Positions 1 through 6,285 of a stretch of 6,285 bases of DNA are shown piece after piece. The position numbers and the translations under genes were made by a program. The notes under the pieces are model-generated. The model saw only the letters and a program-made list of their open reading frames with translations. It was not told where the DNA came from and ran no database searches. Each line of letters begins with the position of its first letter. The stretch's first letter is position 1. Source of the DNA: an uncultured Enorma sp. Lineage in GTDB: Bacteria; Actinomycetota; Coriobacteriia; Coriobacteriales; Coriobacteriaceae. The DNA is taken from NCBI GenBank assembly GCA_905210055.1, contig CAJLVH010000116.1, positions 1 through 6,285 of the forward strand, given 5' to 3'.

Positions 1-2316
1 GGTCGCCACTTCCAGGCGGATCTGGTGTCTTCCCAGCTCGAGGATCTCTCGGCGGCAGACACGGCGGACATGCGCGCGGCGCTCAAGCACTACCGGGCAT
101 TTCTCTCGAAGAAGACCAACATGCGCCGTTTGAAGCAGGCGCGCGCATCGTACGAGACGGTCAACCAGCTGCACACGGCGGTTATGGCCGCGGCGCTCGG
201 CAAGGGGGTCGCCGCGGATTTTGCGAGCGTGCTCGTGGCCTACCTCACGCGCGCGTACGACGAGGGCGTGGAGGCGCCGCTCGGCGATGTGGAATCTGCC
301 GGCGCGCTCGAGGCGTTCCGTACCATGTGTTCGCAGACCATCGGCTATATCGGTGACGTGGCTGCGGTCGACGCCATGGCGCGGCACCTATTCGTGACGG
401 CCCTCGCCTATACCGTCGACGCCGCGAAGCTTACCGGCCTCGACCGGCTCATCTCCGCCGCGCATGCCCAGATATGCCACGAGCTCGTGCTTGCGTGGTC
501 GTCCACGCCCGGCGCGGAGGCGGCGCTTGCCGAGACGGTAAACGAGGTCGAGGATTCGTGCGACGTGGAGCACCGGCTCGAGGCGCTCTCGGTTGCCGAG
601 CTGCTCCCGTGCGACGCGCTTCCGTGCGTTTCCGTCATCATCGCCCGGAAGCTCCTGGAATCGGTGGCGGAAGGTGCCGACGTGAGCGCGGACATTCGCA
701 TGGTGTATGAGCGCCGCCGGACCATGCCGTGGTTCGAGGACGTCTCCAGCTATTACGCGGCGCTCATCGCTGCCGCCAGCATGCAGGAGCTGTTCCGCGA
801 GCATGCGGACGGCTTCCATGCGGAGAGCGCTCAGGTGCTGTGGGATGCCTACGCGCACGACCTGTATCGCGTGGATTCCGCGTATCGAGCATTTTTCTCG
901 GCGTTCGAACGGGCGTTGCTCGTGGCGAACAACGAGCTCGACGATGCCCTCAAGGCGGCAGCCCGGCGCACCGAAAACCTCTATAAGAACTGGTTCTTGA
1001 ACGAGCTCAACGTGCGCTGGTTCGATTTGTGCGAGCAGGACTTCGGGCGCCTGGGCTACGCTGCGGACATTCCTCGTCTGCGCGATTTCTACCTCACGTA
1101 CGTCGCACCGGTGGCGAAGGACGCGCGCGTGTTCGTGATCGTTTCCGACGCGCTGCGCTATGAGGTGGCGGCCGAGCTTGCCGAGCGGCTCAAGCGTGAG
1201 ACGAAGGGTCAGGCGACGCCCAAGGCCATGCAGGCGCCGTTCCCTTCCATAACCGCTACCGGCATGGCGTCGCTTCTGCCGCAGACCGGCATAGCGCTTT
1301 CGTGCGACGACGGGAGCGTGCGGGTGCTGGCGGACGGCATGCCAACCAAGAGCATCGCTGATCGCGCCGCGGTGCTGCGCGTGCAGGAACCCACTGCTGT
1401 GGCCATTCGGCAGGAGGAGTTCGTATCCATGCGTCGCGACGAGCGACGTGAGCTTGTGAAGGATGCGCAGGTAGTCTACGTCTACCACAATGCCGTCGAC
1501 GCGACGGGCGACGACGCCAAGACCGAGCACGACGTGTTCGAGGCATGCGAGACCGCCATGAGGGAGATCGTCGCGCTCGTGAGGATCATCACGGGCGAGC
1601 TGCGCTGCTCGAACGTGGTCATAACGGCGGACCATGGCTTCCTCTATACGCGCGAGCCGCTCGACGAGCTCGATCACGTGGCTGCCGAGGAGATGGACGC
1701 GACCCTCCTCAAGGAGACGCGCCGCTACGCGCTTGCGCCTGCCGGTTCGAGCGTGCGGCACCTGGTAGAGGTCGCCATGGGCGCGAACGGCAGCGACGAG
1801 CTCGTGGGGTTCACGCCGCGCGGCTGCGCACGCATTCGCCGACAGGGTGCCGGCGAGAACTATGTGCACGGAGGCCTTTCGCTGCAGGAGCTGTGCGTTC
1901 CGGTGGTGAAGTTCAAGAACATGCGTGCCGGGAGCGCTGCGTATGTGGAGGCGGAGCCTGTTGCGATCGAGCTCCTCGACCCCACGAGCCCCATCACGAA
2001 CACGCTCTTCCGCCTGCGTTTCTTCCAAACGGAGCCCGTGGTCGGTAAGAAGCTTGAAGGCGCATACAACATTGTTGTGGAAGACGCCGCCGGCGATGCG
2101 GTGAGCGATGAGGTGCTGCTTGCTGCGGACCGCACGTCGACGGAGGCAGCGGATCGTGAGCTCACGGCGCAGTTTGCCCTCAAGGCGGGCTTCTCGCCGA
2201 GCTCGTCCCAGACGTACTACATCGTGGCGCGCCATGCGCAGACGGGCGTCGTTGCGTGGAGACGCGAGGTGCGCATCGAGGTTGCCTTTGCGCCTGCGGT
2301 CGATTTCGGTTGGTAG
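1..2316 (+). CDS. pglZ: BREX phosphatase-fold protein PglZ, 5' end outside the window
   Basis: PglZ is a core BREX protein with an alkaline-phosphatase-superfamily fold, required for phage defence and host DNA methylation; its substrate is unsettled. The frame is open from base 1. The first GTG (base 25) is probably not the start, because the visible first residues (GRHFQAD...) resemble a segment that family members carry roughly 80-110 residues in (compare RSFRAD). The 771 visible residues plus that segment match the usual 800-900. Motifs: VSDALRYE with a putative metal-binding Asp at 1147-1149; SITATGM with a candidate nucleophile Thr at 1252-1254; YHNAVDATGDD from about 1483; TADHGFLYTR with Asp-His at 1630-1635; HGGLSLQELCVPVV at 1867-1908. 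A beta-rich C-terminal domain follows from about 1930. The N-terminal two fifths are mostly helical. No frameshift is seen and all expected phosphatase-fold motifs are present. brxL follows 24 bases downstream. Confidence 0.95.
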   Translation, partial: GRHFQADLVSSQLEDLSAADTADMRAALKHYRAFLSKKTNMRRLKQARASYETVNQLHTAVMAAALGKGVAADFASVLVAYLTRAYDEGVEAPLGDVESAGALEAFRTMCSQTIGYIGDVAAVDAMARHLFVTALAYTVDAAKLTGLDRLISAAHAQICHELVLAWSSTPGAEAALAETVNEVEDSCDVEHRLEALSVAELLPCDALPCVSVIIARKLLESVAEGADVSADIRMVYERRRTMPWFEDVSSYYAALIAAASMQELFREHADGFHAESAQVLWDAYAHDLYRVDSAYRAFFSAFERALLVANNELDDALKAAARRTENLYKNWFLNELNVRWFDLCEQDFGRLGYAADIPRLRDFYLTYVAPVAKDARVFVIVSDALRYEVAAELAERLKRETKGQATPKAMQAPFPSITATGMASLLPQTGIALSCDDGSVRVLADGMPTKSIADRAAVLRVQEPTAVAIRQEEFVSMRRDERRELVKDAQVVYVYHNAVDATGDDAKTEHDVFEACETAMREIVALVRIITGELRCSNVVITADHGFLYTREPLDELDHVAAEEMDATLLKETRRYALAPAGSSVRHLVEVAMGANGSDELVGFTPRGCARIRRQGAGENYVHGGLSLQELCVPVVKFKNMRAGSAAYVEAEPVAIELLDPTSPITNTLFRLRFFQTEPVVGKKLEGAYNIVVEDAAGDAVSDEVLLAADRTSTEAADRELTAQFALKAGFSPSSSQTYYIVARHAQTGVVAWRREVRIEVAFAPAVDFGW

Positions 2317-2320
2317 CGGT

Positions 2321-2328
2321 AGGAAAGG
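2321..2328 (+). promoter_or_regulatory. Ribosome binding site of brxL
   Basis: AGGAAAGG lies in the 24-base gap between pglZ and brxL, 12 bases before the ATG. The gap is too short to hold both a terminator and a promoter, and no hairpin is visible, so brxL probably depends on transcription from upstream. Confidence 0.6.
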
Positions 2329-2340
2329 ATAACGATACCC

Positions 2341-4506
2341 ATGGCAGAACTCAATGCAGAGCAGAAGAACGGCGTCGTCGTCCCTCCCTACGAGACCGAT
2401 GAGCTCGACCGCAAGCTGATCCAGGCATTTCCGGGCAAGATCGTGCGTAAGGATCTCACCGCCCTCATGAGGCGCGGCTCCAATGTGCCCACGTTCGTCT
2501 TGGAATACCTGTTGGGCATGTACTGCGCCACCACCGATCCCGTCATGGCACAGCAGGGTCTTGCGCAGATCGACAAGATCCTTACCGAGAACTACGTACG
2601 GCCAGACGAGAGCGAGGCTATCAAGTCGAAGATCCGCGAGCTCGGGCAGTACACGATCATCGACAAAGTCCAGGCGCATCTCGACGAATATCAGGATATC
2701 TACGTCGCCCAGCTCACGAATCTCAACATCGAGCCGTTCGTGATGCCCGCCGAGTACGTACGCAAGTACACGAAGATCCTCATGGGCGGCATCTGGTGCA
2801 TCATGCGCATCGAGTACCTGCGCGTGGAAGACATGGAGCTCGACGACCCCTTTGGCGAGCAGCCGAAGCCCAAGACGGGTCGAAAGGGCAAGAAGCGCGG
2901 GCCGGAGGATTCCCCCTTCCATATCGTGAGCCTGACTCCCATCCAGATGCCCAACCTCGACATCGACGCGTTCATCGCGCAGCGTAAGCTCTTTAGCGCT
3001 CGGGAGTGGAGCGACCTCATCCTTCGCTCCGCCGGGTATGAGCCCGCACAGCTCACGCGCCGCGAGCAGCTCCACTACCTGGAGCGCATGGTGCCGCTCA
3101 TCGAGCACAACTACAACATGTGCGAGCTCGGCCCGCGCGGCACCGGCAAGTCGCACCTGTATACCGAAACCTCGCCGTATGCGTACCTGCTCTCGGGCGG
3201 CCAGACCACCACGGCGAAGCTCTTCGCAAGCTTGGGCGGCAGGCACGGCTCGGCTATGGGACTTGTGGGCTATTGGGATGCCATCGCCTTTGACGAGGTG
3301 GCCGGCATGCACTTCAGGGATCTGAACGCCGTGCAGATCATGAAGGGGTACATGGCCAACGGCACGTTCGGTCGCGGCACGGACTCCTACAACGCCGACG
3401 CTTCCATGATCTTCGAGGGCAACATCAACGACACGGTGCAGAACGTACTCAAGACCACGCACCTGTTCGACCCGTTCCCGCCGGAGTTCAACAACGACAG
3501 CGCGTTCTTCGACCGCATCCACTGCTACCTGCCCGGTTGGGAAGTTCCCAAGATGCGCTCGGACATCATCGCCAAGCGCTACGGCCTCATCACGGACTGC
3601 CTCTCCGAGTTCTTCCACGATATGCGCCGCCGCGACCTCACCCACGCCTTCGACAGCATGTTCCGCCTGAACGGGGACTTCAACCAGCGCGACGAGATCG
3701 GCGTGCGCAAGACCTTCTCCGGCATGGCGAAGTTGCTGTACCCAGACGGGCGGATGACCAAGGACGAGGCGCGCGAGATCCTGGAGTACGCCATCGAGGG
3801 GCGCCGCCGCGTGAAGGAGCAGCTCAAGATCATAGCGGGCATCGAGTTCATCGACGTCAACCTGGGGTATACCGACGTGGACGACCCGACGGTGCCGCAT
3901 GTGATCTACGTTCCCGAGCAGGCGTCCGGCGCGCTCATTCCCGAGAACGCCGTGCAGCCGGGCCATGTCTTCGGCATTGGCCGCTCGCTCGAGGGCGAGT
4001 TCGCCGTGTACCGCATGGAGAACAAGGCGGTCGCGGGCGACATGAAGTTTCAGACGGAGGGGCTTGGCTACGCGCGTCCCGTGCGCGAATCCATGCTCGC
4101 GGCGTTCGAGATCTTCAAGAACAATGCCGCGCGCCTAGCGACCGGCATGCATGTTGGGGCGAAGAACTATCTGCTCTTCTGCAACGACTTGCAGGGTAAG
4201 GGGCTTTCTGAGGAACTTTCGCTCGCCGAGTTCGTGGGTTTGTGCTCCGCGGCGAGCAACCGGCCGACCATGGCCGCGCTCGCCATCCCGGGTATCTTGC
4301 GCCTTTCGGGCACACTCGAGCCGGTGAACAATCTGAACGACATTCTGCGCGTGGCGAAGAACGCCGGGGCGCGCCACGTGCTGCTGCCGCTCGACTCCAT
4401 CCGCGACCTGCAAGACGTCGCGCCCGAGATCATGGGGTCGGTGAGCCCGGTGTTCTACAACACCGGCGACGTGGTGGACGCCGCGCGCAAGGCGCTGGGA
4501 CTTTAG
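2341..4506 (+). CDS. brxL: BREX AAA+ Lon-like protein BrxL
   Basis: BrxL is the AAA+ effector of BREX; an Acinetobacter homologue is reported to form a DNA-binding barrel, and BrxL is generally needed for restriction but not methylation. The 721 residues fit the long form seen in type 1 systems. Residues 20-165 hold the N-terminal BrxL region (FPGKIVRKDLT, NVPTFVLEYLLGMYCAT, ENYVRPDE). A lysine/arginine-rich linker lies at 176-187. The AAA+ core has Walker A GPRGTGKS at 264-271, Walker B AIAFDE at 314-319, a sensor-like EGNIND at 359-364 and a likely arginine finger in FFDRIH (Arg392). The C-terminal Lon-protease-like domain covers about 525-721. Aligned by eye with Lon, the Ser position is kept (Ser627) but the Lys position is Asn666, so peptidase activity is doubtful. 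The ATG is preceded by AGGAAAGG at 2321-2328, a slightly long spacing. The gene is intact and probably co-transcribed with pglZ. Confidence 0.97.
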   Translation: MAELNAEQKNGVVVPPYETDELDRKLIQAFPGKIVRKDLTALMRRGSNVPTFVLEYLLGMYCATTDPVMAQQGLAQIDKILTENYVRPDESEAIKSKIRELGQYTIIDKVQAHLDEYQDIYVAQLTNLNIEPFVMPAEYVRKYTKILMGGIWCIMRIEYLRVEDMELDDPFGEQPKPKTGRKGKKRGPEDSPFHIVSLTPIQMPNLDIDAFIAQRKLFSAREWSDLILRSAGYEPAQLTRREQLHYLERMVPLIEHNYNMCELGPRGTGKSHLYTETSPYAYLLSGGQTTTAKLFASLGGRHGSAMGLVGYWDAIAFDEVAGMHFRDLNAVQIMKGYMANGTFGRGTDSYNADASMIFEGNINDTVQNVLKTTHLFDPFPPEFNNDSAFFDRIHCYLPGWEVPKMRSDIIAKRYGLITDCLSEFFHDMRRRDLTHAFDSMFRLNGDFNQRDEIGVRKTFSGMAKLLYPDGRMTKDEAREILEYAIEGRRRVKEQLKIIAGIEFIDVNLGYTDVDDPTVPHVIYVPEQASGALIPENAVQPGHVFGIGRSLEGEFAVYRMENKAVAGDMKFQTEGLGYARPVRESMLAAFEIFKNNAARLATGMHVGAKNYLLFCNDLQGKGLSEELSLAEFVGLCSAASNRPTMAALAIPGILRLSGTLEPVNNLNDILRVAKNAGARHVLLPLDSIRDLQDVAPEIMGSVSPVFYNTGDVVDAARKALGL

Positions 4507-4510
4507 GGGG
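4505..4510 (+). promoter_or_regulatory. Ribosome binding site overlapping the brxL stop codon
   Basis: The last two bases of the brxL TAG are the first two of AGGGGG, four bases before the ATG at 4515. This fixes the start of the next gene at 4515 rather than at upstream in-frame codons that would lie inside brxL. Translation of the two genes is likely linked. Confidence 0.65.
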
Positions 4511-4514
4511 CGTC

Positions 4515-5330
4515 ATGGAAGAGGATCGTCTCACCGGTGCGGTTGAGCGCATCGCGGACGTGATGGAGCGCGAAGAGGCGCGGCGTCGACAGAATGCGCT
4601 GCGTGACGGCCTTGCGGCCTTGCGATTGAAATCCGCGCTCTGCGAACAACTGCGTGCTGCTATGGATGCTGCGGTCGAGGAGGCCGGAGGACTCCCACGC
4701 GAGTTCGATGCGGAGCGGACGTACAGCTCGATGTGCTCGCTTGAGTCGAGCGGCGAGCTCGTGGAGTATTTACAGCGTTCCTTCGACTACATGAGGAGGC
4801 TGGTAGGGGAGTATCGCAACTGCGACCCCGCGATGCCCGGACGTGTTATGGGTGCGGCAGCGCGAGCGGCGGCGGAGTGCTTGGAGAAGATCGAGCGCGA
4901 GCTCGCGGAGCGGGGAGTTGACGTGTCGCTTTCCGGGACGATTCCCTATGCTGTTGAGCGTCCGGCGCCCGAGGTGCTTTCACAGGTAAAAGAGCACTTC
5001 GATGCGCTGTTCGAGGTGGAGGAGCGGCTGTTCCAGAAGTTTCGCCGTGTGCTCGAGGTGGGCGGAATCTTCTCCGCTTTTTCTGCTGAGCCTTCGTGCG
5101 AGGAGGAGATGGATCTGGCTTCGGTTATCGAGGAGCTTGAACGGGCGGTGGAGCTTCCGTTCTTCGGCCCCTTCGATGACCCCACGCCTATCGTCGAGGC
5201 GTTTTGGCATGGCTGGTCGGAGCTTGCGCGGGCGGTTGCCTGCCTTTGCCCGCTGCCGCGCGCCACGCTGGAGCGCTACGAGCTGTCTGTCTGCGACCAT
5301 CTGGACGCCGCTATGCGAGGAGAGGGCTGA
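4515..5330 (+). CDS. Unrecognised helical protein, 271 residues, downstream of brxL
   Basis: I do not recognise a family. The frame is also open upstream, but ATG 4515 has a strong ribosome binding site and earlier starts would overlap brxL by over 200 bases. The product looks soluble and almost wholly alpha-helical: long Glu/Arg/Leu/Ala-rich stretches at residues 1-55, 80-100, 110-133 and 150-182 could form helical bundles or short coiled coils. No signal peptide, membrane segment, nucleotide-binding loop or nuclease motif is visible. Aromatic patches (FFGPFDDPTPIVEAFWHGW, 216-234) near the C-terminus may be an interaction surface. Seven cysteines are scattered, without CxxC pairs. GC content and codon use match pglZ and brxL, suggesting it has long travelled with them. 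A structural or partner-binding BREX accessory role is a guess from position. Confidence is that it is a real gene. Confidence 0.85.
   Translation: MEEDRLTGAVERIADVMEREEARRRQNALRDGLAALRLKSALCEQLRAAMDAAVEEAGGLPREFDAERTYSSMCSLESSGELVEYLQRSFDYMRRLVGEYRNCDPAMPGRVMGAAARAAAECLEKIERELAERGVDVSLSGTIPYAVERPAPEVLSQVKEHFDALFEVEERLFQKFRRVLEVGGIFSAFSAEPSCEEEMDLASVIEELERAVELPFFGPFDDPTPIVEAFWHGWSELARAVACLCPLPRATLERYELSVCDHLDAAMRGEG
5318..5326 (+). promoter_or_regulatory. Ribosome binding site of the acidic protein gene
   Basis: AGGAGAGGG sits at the very end of the preceding reading frame, seven bases before the ATG at 5334. It is a near-consensus site and confirms the start. The previous stop (5328-5330) lies between this site and the ATG, an arrangement favouring translational coupling. 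Confidence 0.7.
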
Positions 5331-5333
5331 ACC

Positions 5334-6071
5334 ATGAACTATTTAGCTGATCCATTGAAAATTAGGTGTGAGTTTAGTGCGGATTGCCAGGAATATATCA
5401 TTGATGACAGCTCCTTTTGGGTCGATGTCAGGCTAGATATTGATTGCCCGTATCTCATTCAAGTCCTAAGAAACTACGAGGCCAAACTTCATGAGGATGA
5501 AGATTTCGAACCTGAGGTATACGATTCGGATGTAATCATGCTCCTTGGATCGCATAATCTCGGCAGCAGGGATGAGCGGCATATAGAGTATCTTGAGCCG
5601 GAGGATGGCGCTTTCTATATAGAGGCCAATGTGCCGAAGACCCTTGATGAGTTCTATCGCAACCTCATTGTTTTGTTCCGTGAAGAATTCTGTTTCTGCA
5701 ATCCAGACGAACTTGTAAAAGAACTCGATGAGATCCGTGACGAGATTCTCGATTCCATTAATAGCGTGACATGGGAATCCTCAGATGAAGGCTGGAAGTG
5801 TGGGAGCGCCTTTGATGATGACGAAGATGCCGCACACGAGTACTTCCTCAAATCGTTCCAACTATCTAACGTTCCGGAAGAGGACGTAGCACGTCTTCGC
5901 GAGCTCGTTGCAGAGAGCAATGCGTGTGCCATCGCCGAGGTTGATGACGATGACCTCCTCGATTACGTTGAGACGAACCTAGAAAAGCGGTACATCGTCT
6001 ATCGCTATTCCAAGGAAGAGGGGAACGAAGCGGGTACTTTCGAGGACTACATCGGAGTCTACGTGCCGTAG
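5334..6071 (+). CDS. Unrecognised, extremely acidic protein, 245 residues
   Basis: I do not recognise a family. By hand count about 64 of 245 residues are Asp or Glu against about 20 Lys or Arg, a net charge near -44. Acidic residues are spread along the chain and clustered in HEDEDFEPE (53-61), DDDED (161-165) and DDDD (204-207). The N-terminal part (1-110) looks mixed beta (alternating hydrophobics such as FWVDVRLDI, GAFYIEANV), 111-160 helical (DEFYRNLIVLFREEF, ELDEIRDEILDSI), and the end returns to beta-like (KRYIVYRY). No signal peptide, membrane segment or catalytic signature is visible. Base composition is about 37-45 percent GC over the first 190 bases, against over 60 percent in the three preceding genes, suggesting separate acquisition. 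It starts 3 bases after the preceding stop with a strong ribosome binding site, so it is translated in the same unit. A DNA-mimic, inhibitor or immunity-type role is conceivable from charge alone. Confidence 0.85.
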   Translation: MNYLADPLKIRCEFSADCQEYIIDDSSFWVDVRLDIDCPYLIQVLRNYEAKLHEDEDFEPEVYDSDVIMLLGSHNLGSRDERHIEYLEPEDGAFYIEANVPKTLDEFYRNLIVLFREEFCFCNPDELVKELDEIRDEILDSINSVTWESSDEGWKCGSAFDDDEDAAHEYFLKSFQLSNVPEEDVARLRELVAESNACAIAEVDDDDLLDYVETNLEKRYIVYRYSKEEGNEAGTFEDYIGVYVP

Positions 6072-6099
6072 GGAGCTAGGATTCTGCGCGGATGGCATC

Positions 6100-6236
6100 T
6101 CGAGCCTTGGGTCGGTGGGTTTTTGGCAACCTGGTGAGTATACACGCGTCCTGAAGAATAGAACATGCAGGTAGAAGCGTTGCCGCGATCGAGCCTACTC
6201 GGACGATTGCCCAAAACCCACCGATTCGAGGCTTGG
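6100..6236. repeat. Inverted repeat pair bracketed by direct repeats (putative miniature insertion element)
   Basis: The left arm 6112-6129 (TCGGTGGGTTTTTGGCAA) and right arm 6207-6224 are inverted copies matching at 17 of 18 positions, separated by 77 bases. One base outside each arm is an 11-base direct repeat: TCGAGCCTTGG at 6100-6110 and TCGAGGCTTGG at 6226-6236, matching at 10 of 11. This symmetry is what a small non-autonomous insertion with terminal inverted repeats and a target-site duplication would leave. The interior has no gene but shows a further partial copy TCGAGCCT at 6189-6196. Alternatives are a structured RNA, a recombination site or a dispersed intergenic palindrome. Confidence 0.55.
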
Positions 6237-6240
6237 AAAC

Positions 6241-6258
6241 CAGCCATTGCAGCCATTG
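6241..6258 (+). repeat. Two tandem copies of a 9-base unit
   Basis: CAGCCATTG occurs twice head to tail (6241-6249 and 6250-6258) with no mismatch, directly after the direct repeat of the putative element and directly before the GGGGACGGGTTC motif. Two copies are too few for a functional claim; slippage or part of a larger dispersed repeat are both possible. Confidence 0.6.
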
Positions 6259-6285
6259 GGGACGGGTTCATTTTGACAGGTGGCT

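Larger units (their letters stand above)
6072..6285. other. Non-coding tail after the operon
   Basis: No convincing gene on either strand. The only longer frame is a 70-codon minus-strand frame starting at 6271 that lacks a ribosome binding site and reads straight through the repeat structure. I see no classical hairpin followed by a T-run that would serve as the operon terminator; the T-run at 6120-6124 is part of an inverted-repeat arm. The stretch holds the putative miniature element at 6100-6236, a 9-base tandem repeat at 6241-6258 and a GGGGACGGGTTC...TTTTGACA motif at 6258-6278. Confidence 0.7.

Noticed and set aside
25..27. GTG as the true start of pglZ.
   Set aside because: The frame is open back to base 1, no ribosome binding site precedes it, and the residues before and after resemble an internal segment of the family.
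388..3966. A minus-strand open frame of 1192 codons antisense to both pglZ and brxL.
   Set aside because: It spans two genuine genes and the gap between them, has a composition rich in His, Arg, Val and Leu typical of antisense frames in GC-rich DNA, and shows no domain. The plus-strand proteins are certain, so this is a codon-bias artefact.
4242..4514. A longer version of the 271-residue protein starting inside brxL.
   Set aside because: The extra 91 residues are an out-of-frame reading of the BrxL C-terminal domain (Arg/Ala/Gly/His-rich), and ATG 4515 has its own good ribosome binding site.
6094..6129. A rho-independent terminator for the operon, suggested by CTCGAG and the run of five T.
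   Set aside because: The bases before the T-run do not form a stable GC stem, and the T-run belongs to an arm whose partner lies 77 bases away.
6059..6271. A 70-codon minus-strand frame at the right end.
   Set aside because: No ribosome binding site precedes its ATG, it overlaps the end of the acidic gene, and most of it reads through the inverted and tandem repeats.
1..6285. CRISPR array, tRNA or rRNA.
   Set aside because: No regularly spaced repeats and no tRNA or rRNA-like signature were seen; nearly all of the window before 6072 is coding.

Overview
The window holds the 3' half of a BREX phage-defence locus in a high-GC bacterium. All four genes read rightward. Two are firmly recognisable: pglZ (its first part lies outside the window) and brxL, the last two core genes in the usual BREX type 1 order (brxA-brxB-brxC-pglX-pglZ-brxL). 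The methyltransferase pglX, the ATPase brxC and brxA/brxB are not in the window, so the type is inferred. A pglZ-brxL pair also occurs in other BREX types.

Layout: 1-2316, pglZ, open at the left edge. 2341-4506, brxL, starting 24 bases after pglZ. 4515-5330, an unrecognised helical protein of 271 residues whose ribosome binding site runs out of the brxL stop codon. 5334-6071, an unrecognised, extremely acidic protein of 245 residues that begins 3 bases after the previous stop. 6072-6285, non-coding, with a compact structure resembling a miniature insertion (inverted repeats bracketed by direct repeats) and a short tandem repeat.

The close spacing suggests a single transcript. In BREX, PglZ is a phosphatase-fold core protein needed for defence and host methylation, and BrxL is an AAA+ DNA-binding effector needed for restriction but generally not for methylation. 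The two downstream genes are in the right place to be accessory or modulator genes of this system. This rests on position only, as neither has a domain I recognise. The last gene is clearly lower in GC than the other three and looks separately acquired.

Organism: the first three genes are GC-rich (above 60 percent by eye), with strong GC-ending codon preference and good AGGA/AGGGG-type ribosome binding sites. An actinobacterium is the natural guess. The gut Coriobacteriia (Eggerthella/Gordonibacter/Slackia-like) come to mind from the flavour of the sequence and the non-coding repeat, but this is an impression and not shown by the sequence.
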